Below, in pieces: positions 1 through 7,397 of a DNA stretch of 64,000 bases. Position numbers and translations under genes: made by a program. The stretch lies in contig JBELHR010000004.1 in the NCBI GenBank assembly GCA_042091275.1, forward strand, positions 22,306 to 86,305, written 5' to 3'. Numbering within the stretch: position 1 is the stretch's first letter; every line of letters starts with the position of its first letter. Under the pieces are notes generated by a model. The model was not told the DNA's origin, searched no databases, and was given only the letters and a program-made list of their open reading frames with translations. The DNA is from JBELHR01 sp042091275 (GTDB lineage Bacteria > Bacteroidota > Bacteroidia > Flavobacteriales > Flavobacteriaceae).

Positions 1-620
1 ATGCCCGATTGATTTAAAAACTTGACCGAGGCCTTGTCACTCCCTCCATTAAAAGGCATTTCTTCAATAAAACGAACTTCGAGGTTCTTTTCTATAGTGA
101 GTTTCGCAAAATCTAGGATTTCATCTGCGTTAAACTCAGACATCACAACGACATTGAGTTTGGTAGAAATACCCATTTCGAGGAGCCCTTCTAAACTCTC
201 CCATACTTTATGGAATTGATTTCTTCTAGTAATTTTTGCAAAACGATCTGCGCGAAGACTGTCCAGACTCAAATTGACACTACCAATACCGAGGTCCTTT
301 AACAGCGACAAATGTGGCTTGAGCAAAACACCATTGGTTGTTATATGCCAAGAATCCAGACCTTGGAGATTTGATATCCCTTGAAGTAAAGTTTGAATGT
401 CTTTTCGAACAAAGGGTTCTCCTCCAGTTATTCGAATCTTCTTGATTCCCAATTCAACCGCCTGACTGATCAATTCCAGGTACTCCTCAAAGCTTAAGAG
501 AGCAGATCTCTGGGCCAAGTCAATACCTTCGGCCGGCATGCAATAGCTACACCTAAGATTACAGCGATCGGTCACTGCAATTCGCATATAGTCTATTTCT
601 CTACCCCACCGGTCCTTCAT
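1..620 (-). CDS. moaA: GTP 3',8-cyclase MoaA (partial, C-terminal part beyond the window edge)
   Basis: Radical SAM enzyme for the first step of molybdenum cofactor synthesis, turning GTP into the cyclic pyranopterin precursor in the cytoplasm. From the ATG at 620 the frame stays open to the left edge, giving 206 residues. The SAM cluster motif is C20-NLR-C24-SY-C27, in the usual context after RIAVTDR, and the SAM-binding segment ITGGEPFVRKD follows, then the TNG and SLDS strands. The second iron-sulfur cluster near the C terminus would lie outside the window. It follows rpmA on the same strand but is separated by a strong terminator, so it probably has its own promoter. The identification is very secure; only completeness cannot be judged. 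Confidence 0.95.
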   Translation of the reverse strand, partial: MKDRWGREIDYMRIAVTDRCNLRCSYCMPAEGIDLAQRSALLSFEEYLELISQAVELGIKKIRITGGEPFVRKDIQTLLQGISNLQGLDSWHITTNGVLLKPHLSLLKDLGIGSVNLSLDSLRADRFAKITRRNQFHKVWESLEGLLEMGISTKLNVVVMSEFNADEILDFAKLTIEKNLEVRFIEEMPFNGGSDKASVKFLNQSG

Positions 621-648
621 TTGGTATAATTTACACTCAAATTTAGGC

Positions 649-677
649 AAAAAAAAACTCCCAAACAATTGGGAGTT
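649..677 (-). terminator. Rho-independent terminator of rplU-rpmA
   Basis: A 9-bp perfect stem AACTCCCAA/TTGGGAGTT (656-664 and 669-677) with a 4-base loop is followed on the minus strand by a run of T (the A run at 649-657). It lies 22 bases after the rpmA stop and before moaA. Confidence 0.85.
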
Positions 678-698
678 TTAATGTTTCTCTACGAAAAT

Positions 699-959
699 CT
701 AAGCCTCAAAAGGAACTATAGATACGTAAGATTTGTTGTCTCTTTTCTTGATGAATTCAACTACACCATCAACTTTAGCGTGTAAAGTATGATCTTTTCC
801 CATGTAAACATTTTCACCTGGGTTGTGAGTTGTTCCTCTTTGACGAACAAGTATATTTCCTGCAATCGCAGCTTGCCCTCCAAAAATCTTAACACCAAGT
901 CGTTTCGATTCTGATTCTCTACCGTTCTTCGAACTTCCGACACCTTTCTTATGAGCCAT
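699..959 (-). CDS. rpmA: 50S ribosomal protein bL27
   Basis: Large-subunit protein bL27, whose N terminus reaches the peptidyl transferase centre. The 86 residues begin MAHKKGVGSSKNGRES and contain the family core GVKIFGGQAAIAGNILVRQRGT and the HPGxNV-like segment NPGENVYMGKDHTL. The N terminus is of the short type without the cleaved extension known from Firmicutes. It lies 47 bases after rplU, the standard bacterial pairing, and shares the terminator that follows. Length and sequence are typical. Confidence 0.98.
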   Translation of the reverse strand: MAHKKGVGSSKNGRESESKRLGVKIFGGQAAIAGNILVRQRGTTHNPGENVYMGKDHTLHAKVDGVVEFIKKRDNKSYVSIVPFEA

Positions 960-1006
960 AATTTAGGGTTTTTAAAACTCGCTTTTAAGCAAGTATGGGT
1001 TAATAA

Positions 1007-1378
1007 TTACTTAGCTTCTTCTTTAGAAGCTTCTTCTTTTTTAGGCGCTGCTTTTTTCTTTGCTGCACTTACTGTGATACCATCGATTTGAATTTCAGTC
1101 AAATACTGACGGTGTCCATTCTTTACTTTGTAACCTTTTCTTCTTTTCTTCTTGAAAACGATTACTTTGTCTCCCTTAAGGTGACCTAATACAGTAGCTT
1201 TTACTTTAGCTCCTTTTATAGCTGGGGCGCCAACAGTTACCTTCCCTGCTTTGTCGACTAAAAGAACATTGTCAAAAGTAACTTTTGAACCTTCTTCAGC
1301 TGTCAAGCGGTGAACGTACACTTTCTGATCTTTAGCAACTTTAAATTGCTGCCCTGCTATCTCTACAATTGCGTACAT
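1007..1378 (-). CDS. rplU: 50S ribosomal protein bL21
   Basis: Large-subunit protein bL21, binding 23S rRNA. The core (residues 1-100) begins MYAIVEIAGQQFKVAKDQ and contains the signature KGDKVIVFKKKRRKGYKVKNGHRQ. The last 20 or so residues are a low-complexity tail rich in Ala, Lys and Glu, making the protein 123 residues against about 103 in E. coli; such tails are common in Bacteroidota. First gene of the rplU-rpmA operon, with a clear Bacteroidota promoter upstream. Confidence 0.98.
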   Translation of the reverse strand: MYAIVEIAGQQFKVAKDQKVYVHRLTAEEGSKVTFDNVLLVDKAGKVTVGAPAIKGAKVKATVLGHLKGDKVIVFKKKRRKGYKVKNGHRQYLTEIQIDGITVSAAKKKAAPKKEEASKEEAK

Positions 1379-1417
1379 AATTAATAATTTTAGTTTCGCG
1401 TCATTTTAAAACGAGTG

Positions 1418-1447
1418 CAAATATACATATTTTTAGGCAAGTACCAA
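1418..1447 (-). promoter_or_regulatory. Bacteroidota-type promoter of rplU-rpmA
   Basis: On the minus strand the sequence has TTG (1445-1447), a 19-base spacer and TATATTTG (1418-1425), an exact match to the TTG-N17-23-TAnnTTTG form of the Bacteroidota housekeeping promoter. The expected start of transcription is about 30 bases before the rplU ATG. Confidence 0.75.
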
Positions 1448-1471
1448 CAATTATTTATACCTTTATTTAAT

Positions 1472-2158
1472 ATGAAATACCCAGTTTTTAGAAATATCTC
1501 ACTAGCTATATTCCTGCTAATCAGCCCAAATATTTTGGGTCAAAACATCAGTGTTGACGAAATCTTTAATCGCTATTTCGAGGCGATTGCCTCCAAGGAC
1601 ACTATCCTCTCCATAAAATCTCTTCAGACGGTGAGCAAAGCAGAGCTCAATGGCTACAATCTAGTATTGGACTCCAAGTTTCTCTCTCCAAATAAAAAAT
1701 CAATTCACGCTAGTGTCGATAGCCTGACCATATCGGAGTTCCGATTCGACGGCTCTAATGCCTGGGAAAAAAATAAAAATGGAACTAGAGTAATTGACGG
1801 AATTGAGCTGGAATATCTAAAATCTCAATCCACTCCATTTATAGAGTTGAACGCTAGCGAGACATCGGTATTCAAGGGCATAGAAAAACTCAGAGACAGG
1901 AACGTTTACGTCGTTCAGATTTCTCAAGACAAATTCGCTTACTACGACTGTTATAACGGCTTAAAACTGCGCTCAGTAAACCTAAAAAAAGCCAAAGACA
2001 CCGCCTTTGTACAAATTATAGATTACAAGAACTACCAAAGCATTCAAGGAATCAAATATCCTCATCAAATGGAAATTACCTCCGGTGAACAAACCGCCCT
2101 GTATATACTTGTAGACCTCCAAATTAACAGCGGTGTGAAATCCTCAGATTTCAACTAA
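1472..2158 (+). CDS. Secreted LolA-like (outer membrane lipoprotein-sorting family) protein
   Basis: A 228-residue exported protein of unproven function. The ATG at 1472 is preferred over a TTG at 1415 because it begins a clean signal peptide (MKYPVFRNISLAIFLLISPNILGQ). The mature part starts with ISVDEIFNRYFEAI, an arrangement common in flavobacterial periplasmic proteins of the LolA/LolB fold, in which a helix is followed by antiparallel strands, for example SIHASVDSLTISEFRFDGSN, and a late KYPHQMEI element. I infer a periplasmic lipid- or lipoprotein-binding role, but no decisive motif is visible. It is divergent from rplU and ends with a 4-base overlap on the opposite-strand transporter gene. 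Confidence 0.6.
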   Translation: MKYPVFRNISLAIFLLISPNILGQNISVDEIFNRYFEAIASKDTILSIKSLQTVSKAELNGYNLVLDSKFLSPNKKSIHASVDSLTISEFRFDGSNAWEKNKNGTRVIDGIELEYLKSQSTPFIELNASETSVFKGIEKLRDRNVYVVQISQDKFAYYDCYNGLKLRSVNLKKAKDTAFVQIIDYKNYQSIQGIKYPHQMEITSGEQTALYILVDLQINSGVKSSDFN

Positions 2159-3039
2159 TCTCTCATAAATCTATTCGTCAAATACACGCCTAGAAGGATA
2201 AAAATAGCTCCAGAAAGTTGTTGCCAAGCGACCTCTTCTCCGTCCCAAACTCCCCAACACAAGGCTACTATTGGAATCAAATAGGTTACAGAGGAAGCAA
2301 ATACGGGTGTGGAAATTTGAACCAGTCGGTTAAATACAATTTTTGCAAAGGCAGTACCAATAATTGCTAAAATCGCCAGATAAATAAAAGAGTCTATTTG
2401 AGTGGGACCCATCTGAAAATCATCAAAAAATCCAGTAAATATCAAAACGAGTACCGTTGGAATAATTAAAACCACAAAATTACCGAGAGTCATACTCACG
2501 GCGTTTAAATCTGATAAATACTTCTTGATTATATTCACGTTTATCGCATAACCCATAGCGGACAACAGAATGAGTGAAGCATACCAATAATTTTGATCGG
2601 GATTCAAAGCCGCTCCTTTTAGGATTAATATCAAGGTCCCCAAAAGCCCAATCAAAACTCCCAAAAGAGCCTTGGGTTTAAAATCAAATCCAAAGAAGAG
2701 GACTCCCAAGATTAAGGTGTTGAGCGGAACAAGAGAATTCAAAACTGCTGCAATAGAACTATCTATCTGGGCAATTGCAGTCGCAAAGAAAAAAGCGGGA
2801 AAAAAAGTTCCGACAAAAGCCGAAATCACAATATACTTCCAATGCTTCCTTTGGATTAATTTTAACTTTCTAAAACCTGTAATAACTAAAAAACTAGCTG
2901 TAAAAAGTATTCGAAAAGCACCGACCGCAATAGGATCTAAACCGATCAAGGCTTTTTTCATCAAAATAAAAGAACTCCCCCAAATTAAAGAGAGAAAGGT
3001 CAAATAAACCCACTTGTTTGTTTTAATAAAGTCTATCAC
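2155..3039 (-). CDS. EamA/DMT-family transporter
   Basis: Inner-membrane permease of the drug/metabolite transporter superfamily, 294 residues with about ten hydrophobic helices in two EamA repeats of five. The first repeat has the typical WGSSFILMKKAL and P-x-x-x-x-x-x-R motifs (LDPIAVGAFRILF), and the second ends with YLIPIVALCWGVWDGEEV and a final GAIFILLGVYLTN. Substrates in this family range from amino acids to purines and cannot be read from the sequence. It stands alone, divergent from the HMA lipoprotein gene and convergent with the preceding LolA-like gene. Confidence 0.88.
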   Translation of the reverse strand: MIDFIKTNKWVYLTFLSLIWGSSFILMKKALIGLDPIAVGAFRILFTASFLVITGFRKLKLIQRKHWKYIVISAFVGTFFPAFFFATAIAQIDSSIAAVLNSLVPLNTLILGVLFFGFDFKPKALLGVLIGLLGTLILILKGAALNPDQNYWYASLILLSAMGYAINVNIIKKYLSDLNAVSMTLGNFVVLIIPTVLVLIFTGFFDDFQMGPTQIDSFIYLAILAIIGTAFAKIVFNRLVQISTPVFASSVTYLIPIVALCWGVWDGEEVAWQQLSGAIFILLGVYLTNRFMRD

Positions 3040-3081
3040 TTAGCAAAAGTTTATTTTTTTTATTAATTCCCTTTCTATTCG

Positions 3082-3089
3082 TAAATTTG
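3082..3089 (+). promoter_or_regulatory. Promoter -7 element of the HMA lipoprotein gene
   Basis: TAAATTTG matches TAnnTTTG; the expected start of transcription falls near 3095, about 13 bases before the ATG at 3108. No good TTG is seen at the -33 position. It rules out the TTG codon at 3087 as start, because that codon lies inside the promoter. Confidence 0.5.
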
Positions 3090-3107
3090 CAGCCAAAGAT
3101 AAAAATA

Positions 3108-3440
3108 ATGCAAAGATTTATACTCCTTCTAACCATAATACTTTTCACTTCTTGTGAACAAAAAAAGCCAGCTGAAATTGCTCAGATACAACAAATTGAC
3201 ATTGAGATTGGCGGTATGACTTGTGAGATTGGTTGCGCTAAACTCATCGAGTCGAAATTGGCAAAAGTAGAGGGTGTTAAAGAAATAACAGTAGCTTTTT
3301 CCGACAGTATAGGAAGCATTACTTTTGACAAAAATCTTATCGATCAAAATCAAATTGTAAAAGCTTTGGAGGGTATTGCAGGTGGTGATTTATATTCTGT
3401 AAAGTCTATTGAGACCATTCCAGCTGTTCCATCAGAATAA
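3108..3440 (+). CDS. Heavy-metal-associated (HMA) domain lipoprotein
   Basis: A 110-residue lipoprotein made of one HMA domain. The ATG at 3108 gives MQRFILLLTIILFTSC, a signal peptide ending in a lipobox with Cys16. The HMA domain (residues 28-95) has the metal loop GGMTC-EIG-C with Cys39 and Cys43, three residues between the cysteines instead of the usual two; the form GMTCxxGCA is, from memory, common in Bacteroidota. Its placement outside the inner membrane suggests periplasmic copper or zinc capture rather than the cytosolic chaperone role of CopZ; this is inference. Its 3' end overlaps gldD on the other strand by 35 bases. Confidence 0.85.
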   Translation: MQRFILLLTIILFTSCEQKKPAEIAQIQQIDIEIGGMTCEIGCAKLIESKLAKVEGVKEITVAFSDSIGSITFDKNLIDQNQIVKALEGIAGGDLYSVKSIETIPAVPSE

Positions 3441-3960
3441 CGATGTCTTTTCGGATATAATCTAATGCTGGCTCAATGGAATCAAAATTGGGCTGTACTT
3501 GAAAATAAAGACTACCCGTCATAAAGTTTTCCGTACTATCGGTCAAATGGAACTGAATATTGGAAGCGGCGTTTCCGGAAACTTCAAACAATTTTCCATA
3601 CGTTTTGTTTTGTCTATTCTCAAATGGAATAGCACTGATAGCATCGGCTTTAGAGGTATGAGAAAAAGTCAATTTTTCAGCTTCTTGAAAGAGCTCTTTT
3701 AAGTTGCCATCCACTTTTCGATAGGTTATGTTTACCACAGCTTTTAAACGGGGATAAGCCAATCGAGACCATCCACTCTGACTAAAACTCAAATCGGACT
3801 TATCGTTGATTTGAGAGCTGAAATTATTTTGAAAATCCACTCTCTTGTAATTTGCCGCAGGATATTCCAGGGCTAAAAATGATTTTGCTTTTGGTTGTTG
3901 GTTTTCGGAACAGGACTGAAAAATAAAGGCTATAAATAGGAGAAGAATACTATTTTTCAT
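3406..3960 (-). CDS. gldD: Gliding motility lipoprotein GldD
   Basis: Lipoprotein required for gliding motility in Flavobacterium johnsoniae, exact role unknown. The 184 residues start with a lipoprotein signal ending FQSC (Cys17), then the family feature FLALEYPAANYKRVDF, followed by a beta-rich domain with LAYPRLKAVVNITY and the C-terminal PALDYIRKDIVILME helix. It overlaps the end of gldE by 11 bases, and the order mutY-ssb-gldE-gldD is the same as in F. johnsoniae, which secures the call. It is the last gene of that operon. Confidence 0.93.
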   Translation of the reverse strand: MKNSILLLFIAFIFQSCSENQQPKAKSFLALEYPAANYKRVDFQNNFSSQINDKSDLSFSQSGWSRLAYPRLKAVVNITYRKVDGNLKELFQEAEKLTFSHTSKADAISAIPFENRQNKTYGKLFEVSGNAASNIQFHLTDSTENFMTGSLYFQVQPNFDSIEPALDYIRKDIVILMEQLEWSQ

Positions 3961-5257
3961 CGGGTAGGGTAAATTTTAGTTGGGTAATTCTATTTCTACT
4001 CATCCCCTCAACCTTGAAGGTGTATTTATCAAAAATCACCTGTTCTTTTAATTTTGGGAATTTACCAGAAATCTCCAAAACAAACCCCGCCAGAGTCTCC
4101 GCCTCTCCTCTAAAATCTTCAAATATTTCTTGATCTAATTCTACCACTTTATAAAAATCTTTTAGGGTAGTCTTACCGTCGAAAACATAATTTTTATCAT
4201 CCAGTTTGGAATAGGTAAGATCCTCGTCGTCAAATTCGTCTGAAATATCTCCTACAATTTCCTCAATAACGTCTTCGAGTGTCACCAAACCGCTTGTACC
4301 TCCGTATTCATCTACAACTATGGCCAAGTGATTCTTTTTTTCTTGAAAATCCACAAGCAAATCATCCAGCTTCTTGTTCTCCGGCACGAAAAATGGAGGT
4401 CTTATTAATTTTTTCCAATCAAATTGCTTCTTTTTTAGATGTGGAAGCAAATCCTTGGCATAGAGAACTCCGACAATTTGATCCATGTTTTCGCGGAAAA
4501 CTGGGTTTCTTGAATAACCGTTTTCGACAATACTACTGAGCACTTTTTGGTAATTTTCATTTTCGTTAAGGGCGATGATATCCATTCTAGGTTTCATAAC
4601 CTCCACCGTCTCTGTATTACCGAAACTGACAATACCCTCTAGAATCTTTTGTTCATTTTCCGTCGTCGCACCGTCTGAAGTCAATTCCAAAGCCTGAGAC
4701 AATCGCTCTACAGATAAATCATTTTGCTTCTTACCCAATCTGCGTTCCACTAAATTCGACAAATTCATCATAGGCCTGCTAATCGGATAAGTAACCTTAA
4801 AGAGAAACTTCAAAACGGGACTCATTCTAATCGAGAATTGAAGAGAATTTCGGGTGGCGTAAACTTTAGGCAAGACCTCTCCAAAAATCAAAATCAAAAC
4901 CGTTATCAAAACCACCTCTAACAAAAAACGAACGAGTCCGTCCAAGGAGGCAAAGTAATAATTACCTAATCCTGAAAATAAGAGAACAATTAAAATATTG
5001 ACAAAGTTATTCGTAACTAGAATGGTAGCCAAAACTCTCTTTGGATCTTGCATTAGCGAAGCTACAAGATTCTTATTGGCATCTTTATCTTCTGCACAAT
5101 CCTCGAGGGTGAGCTGAGAGAGTGAAAAAAATGCAACCTCTGCACCAGATATAAGAGCGGAACACAACAAAAGTACAAACACTAAAAAGGTATTGATAAT
5201 AATACCCCAAGGGAGGTCGGCGAGAGTGGCTAAAATATTACTGGGTTCTGGATCCAA
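3950..5257 (-). CDS. gldE: Gliding motility-associated CNNM/CorC-type membrane protein GldE
   Basis: Inner-membrane protein of the HlyC/CorC (CNNM) family, 435 residues. Domains in order: CNNM/DUF21 transmembrane domain (about 15-200) with SALISGAEVAFFSLSQL and ATILVTNNFVNI; a CBS pair (about 215-340) starting EVMKPRMDII and ending VVDEYGGTSGLVTLEDVIEEIVGD; and a CorC/HlyC C-terminal domain (about 350-430). CNNM relatives transport or sense divalent cations. In the gliding cluster it is called GldE because of its place between ssb and gldD; it lies 15 bases after ssb and overlaps gldD. Whether it moves ions here is unknown. Confidence 0.92.
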   Translation of the reverse strand: MDPEPSNILATLADLPWGIIINTFLVFVLLLCSALISGAEVAFFSLSQLTLEDCAEDKDANKNLVASLMQDPKRVLATILVTNNFVNILIVLLFSGLGNYYFASLDGLVRFLLEVVLITVLILIFGEVLPKVYATRNSLQFSIRMSPVLKFLFKVTYPISRPMMNLSNLVERRLGKKQNDLSVERLSQALELTSDGATTENEQKILEGIVSFGNTETVEVMKPRMDIIALNENENYQKVLSSIVENGYSRNPVFRENMDQIVGVLYAKDLLPHLKKKQFDWKKLIRPPFFVPENKKLDDLLVDFQEKKNHLAIVVDEYGGTSGLVTLEDVIEEIVGDISDEFDDEDLTYSKLDDKNYVFDGKTTLKDFYKVVELDQEIFEDFRGEAETLAGFVLEISGKFPKLKEQVIFDKYTFKVEGMSRNRITQLKFTLPDEK

Positions 5258-5272
5258 AAAGTAGTTGTTAAA

Positions 5273-5662
5273 TTAAAATGGCAAGTCTGTATCTGTTTCT
5301 AAGTCCGCTTTAGGCTTGGGTGTAGATTTTTGAGTATTCAGAAAGGTCATTTCCGTCACATTAATTTCTGTAGTGTAACGCTTTTGACCTTCTTGCTCCC
5401 ATTGTCTAGTTTTAAGCTTGCCTTCGCAATAAACTTTATCTCCTTTCGATAAATAGGTTTCACACAACTCAGCTAATTTGTTTTTGACAACAATATTATG
5501 CCAATCCGTATTTGTTACGCGTTCTCCAGTTTGCTTATTGGTATAGGATTCATTAGTTGCTATGGGAAATCTCCCCACACAATTACCACCCTCAAAATAA
5601 TGCATCTTCGGGTCATCTCCTAGGTGTCCAATAAGAATAACTTTATTAACTGTACCAGCCAT
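5273..5662 (-). CDS. ssb: Single-stranded DNA-binding protein SSB
   Basis: Binds single-stranded DNA in replication and repair. The 129 residues carry one OB fold (1-105) with MAGTVNKVILIGHLGDDP, the strand DWHNIVVKNKLAEL and the KGDKVYCEGKL turn, then a short Pro/Lys linker and the acidic tip DTDLPF that recruits partner proteins. The linker is very short compared with the long Gly-rich linker of E. coli SSB. The gene is 20 bases after mutY and 15 before gldE, so it is probably cotranscribed. Confidence 0.96.
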   Translation of the reverse strand: MAGTVNKVILIGHLGDDPKMHYFEGGNCVGRFPIATNESYTNKQTGERVTNTDWHNIVVKNKLAELCETYLSKGDKVYCEGKLKTRQWEQEGQKRYTTEINVTEMTFLNTQKSTPKPKADLETDTDLPF

Positions 5663-5682
5663 ATATCAAAAATAAACAAAAA

Positions 5683-6717
5683 TTATTTGTCTTTAAACTC
5701 CTTGACAAAATTAGAAATTAAAACGGGAAATGGGTAATTTTTTAAGTTGTCCCATTTTGAGAAAATATAGTCCCCTGAACCCTGATCGAGACTGTAAAAC
5801 TTGGAATGAATTTTTAGGTGGGAGAGTTTATGAGGCTTAGTTGAAGAAGGAATTTCCACCATAGGTCCTTCACTGACAATATTTAACTCCGATTTCAATT
5901 TTGACTGAATTTCTGACGGAGAAAGCTCTTTGTCGGACTCCACATAAGGAAACTCATATAGTCCTTGCCAAATACCATTTTCTCTTTTTCGAATGGAAAC
6001 TCCACCCTCATTCTCCAAAAGGATATAATAAAAATAAACCTCTCTTACCTTTGTCTTTCCTCTTTTTACGGGAAATTCACCTTGAGTGTTGGTTTGGAAG
6101 GCTTGACAATCTAAATTCAAAACACAAGAGGAACACAGAGGCTGTTTTGGTTTACACACTTCAGAGCCAAAGTCCATGATAGCTTGATTGTAATCCCCTG
6201 GATTGTTCAAATCCAAATTTAATTGTGCTAATGCTCTAAACTCCTTTTTACCCAAACCGGTATCTATAGGAGTAGAAACCCCAAAAAATCGGGACAGGAC
6301 TCTGAAAACGTTTCCGTCCAAAACCGCCTGATTTTCGTTGAAACATATGGAAGAAATGGCCGCTGCAGTATATTCACCAACCCCTTTTAGTTTGAGTAAA
6401 TCCGAATAATTATTAGGGAAAACGGCGTCCAAATCCTCTGAGATAAATTTTGCGGTTTCGTGGAGATTTCGAGCCCTAGAATAATAGCCCAAACCTTCCC
6501 ATAATTTCAAAACTTCCTGCTGATTTGCGTTTGCGAGATCTTTTACCGTCGGATAAGCTTCTATAAACCGATTAAAATAAGGCATTCCTTGGACAATTTT
6601 AGTTTGCTGAAGTATGATTTCAGACAACCAAACTCTGTAGGGGTTCTTTGACTCTCGCCAAGGCAAAAAACGCTTGTTTTCTGAATACCAAAGGTTTAAG
6701 TTTTGGGTAAATGTCAT
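5683..6717 (-). CDS. mutY: Adenine DNA glycosylase MutY
   Basis: Removes adenine mispaired with 8-oxoguanine. Of 344 residues, the N-terminal HhH-GPD domain shows catalytic Glu33 (SEIILQQT), the helix-hairpin-helix LKGVGEYTAAA (110-120) and Asp134 (VLDGNVFRVLSR). The iron-sulfur cluster ligands are Cys188-x6-Cys195-x2-Cys198-x5-Cys204. The C-terminal NUDIX-like lesion-recognition domain (about 225-340) contains WQGLYEFPYVES and the late THKLSH-like segment KPHKLSHLKIH. First gene of mutY-ssb-gldE-gldD, divergent from the HU gene with facing promoter elements. Confidence 0.97.
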   Translation of the reverse strand: MTFTQNLNLWYSENKRFLPWRESKNPYRVWLSEIILQQTKIVQGMPYFNRFIEAYPTVKDLANANQQEVLKLWEGLGYYSRARNLHETAKFISEDLDAVFPNNYSDLLKLKGVGEYTAAAISSICFNENQAVLDGNVFRVLSRFFGVSTPIDTGLGKKEFRALAQLNLDLNNPGDYNQAIMDFGSEVCKPKQPLCSSCVLNLDCQAFQTNTQGEFPVKRGKTKVREVYFYYILLENEGGVSIRKRENGIWQGLYEFPYVESDKELSPSEIQSKLKSELNIVSEGPMVEIPSSTKPHKLSHLKIHSKFYSLDQGSGDYIFSKWDNLKNYPFPVLISNFVKEFKDK

Positions 6718-6778
6718 AAATTTAGATTCTATTTACTTTTAAAAAGCTTTATCTAGTTAAATTTTAATAAATTAGCTA

Positions 6779-6786
6779 CAAACTTA
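6779..6786 (-). promoter_or_regulatory. Promoter -7 element of mutY-ssb-gldE-gldD
   Basis: TAAGTTTG on the minus strand matches TAnnTTTG. It lies 62 bases before the mutY ATG and only 13 bases from the HU element on the other strand, so the two promoters could not be occupied at once. Confidence 0.5.
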
Positions 6787-6799
6787 GATTAAAAAATTA

Positions 6800-6807
6800 T
6801 ATATTTG
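6800..6807 (+). promoter_or_regulatory. Promoter -7 element of the HU operon
   Basis: TATATTTG followed by C, the commonest form in this window. Expected transcription start near 6813, giving a leader of about 45 A-rich bases before the ATG at 6858. Confidence 0.6.
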
Positions 6808-6857
6808 CATCCTCAAAATTGTAGAACAAAATATAAAATAAAAAACAATTTTTAAAG

Positions 6858-7151
6858 ATGACAAAAGCAGATATCGTTAGTAATATCGCAGATAAATCTG
6901 GGATTGAGAAAGCAGATGTTTTAATCGCAGTTGAAGCATTTATGAATGAAGTGAAAGGAGCTCTAGAGCAAGGAGATAATGTCTACCTAAGAGGATTTGG
7001 AAGTTTCATCGTTAAAACTCGTGCAGAAAAAACAGGAAGAAATATTTCTAAGAACACAACTATCAAAATTCCTGCACACAACATTCCAGCATTTAAACCT
7101 TCAAAGACATTTACCGAAGGAGTAAAAAATAATGTTCGCGTCGAAAAATAG
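6858..7151 (+). CDS. HU/IHF-family DNA-binding protein
   Basis: Small dimeric nucleoid protein that bends DNA. The 97 residues begin MTKADIVSNIADKSGIEKADV, have the dimer core and the signature GFGSFIVKTRAEKTGRN, followed by the DNA-intercalating arm tip IPAHNIPAFKPSK; the tip reads HNIPAFKP rather than the usual RRVPKFKP/ATKVPAFKA, but Pro is kept. The C terminus is slightly longer than E. coli HU (90 residues). It is followed after 43 bases by the 29-residue basic protein and then RNase E/G, an order I recall as conserved in flavobacteria. Confidence 0.95.
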   Translation: MTKADIVSNIADKSGIEKADVLIAVEAFMNEVKGALEQGDNVYLRGFGSFIVKTRAEKTGRNISKNTTIKIPAHNIPAFKPSKTFTEGVKNNVRVEK

Positions 7152-7194
7152 TAGTAGGCGCAAAAAGAAATAATTAACTAAAAAATTTACAATT

Positions 7195-7284
7195 ATGCCA
7201 AGTGGTAAAAAACGAAAGAGAGCAAAGATTGCTACTCACAAGCGTAAGAAAAGAGCGAGAGCTAACAGACACAAGAAAAAGTAA
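7195..7284 (+). CDS. 29-residue Lys/Arg-rich protein, likely small ribosomal protein (COX24/AURKAIP1-like, bS22/mS38 type)
   Basis: The ATG at 7195 opens 29 codons starting MPSGKKRKRAKIATHK and ending ANRHKKK; 18 of 29 residues are Lys, Arg or His. The K-R-x-K-x-x-x-H-K-x-K-K pattern resembles the C-terminal domain of mitochondrial AURKAIP1/COX24 (mS38) and of the mycobacterial protein bS22, which sit on the small ribosomal subunit near the decoding site; this is from memory of the family and was not tested. It lies between HU and RNase E/G, has no promoter of its own, and its TAA stop is embedded in a perfect hairpin. It is too short for default gene callers, so is easily missed. Confidence 0.82.
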   Translation: MPSGKKRKRAKIATHKRKKRARANRHKKK

Positions 7285-7304
7285 GCTAAGCTTACTTTTT
7301 CTTT
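7276..7304 (+). terminator. Terminator or attenuator overlapping the stop codon of the 29-aa gene
   Basis: A perfect 11-bp stem AAAAAGTAAGC/GCTTACTTTTT (7276-7286, 7290-7300) with a TAA loop, followed by CTTT. The stem contains the last codons and the stop, so a translating ribosome would melt it. It may end most HU-operon transcripts and let some continue into rng. Confidence 0.65.
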
Positions 7305-7372
7305 GGTTTTATTAAAAACCAAAACGTTCATTGAAATGAATGCGATTTTGCATTCCCAGGACTAAAATCCTG
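7305..7372 (+). promoter_or_regulatory. Hairpin-rich leader of the RNase E/G gene
   Basis: Four short inverted repeats follow each other: GGTTTT/AAAACC (7305-7320), TTCATT/AATGAA (7327-7340), AATGC/GCATT (7339-7354, sharing bases with the previous one) and CAGGA/TCCTG (7357-7372). No TAnnTTTG element is visible between 7285 and 7397, so rng may depend on read-through. Individual stems are weak; the cluster is the notable point. Confidence 0.5.
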
Positions 7373-7397
7373 TTTATTTACTAAAATCATTATCAGC

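Noticed and set aside
761..943. Second frame of 60 codons within rpmA
   Set aside because: Out-of-frame shadow of a ribosomal protein gene of normal sequence; no frameshift is needed.
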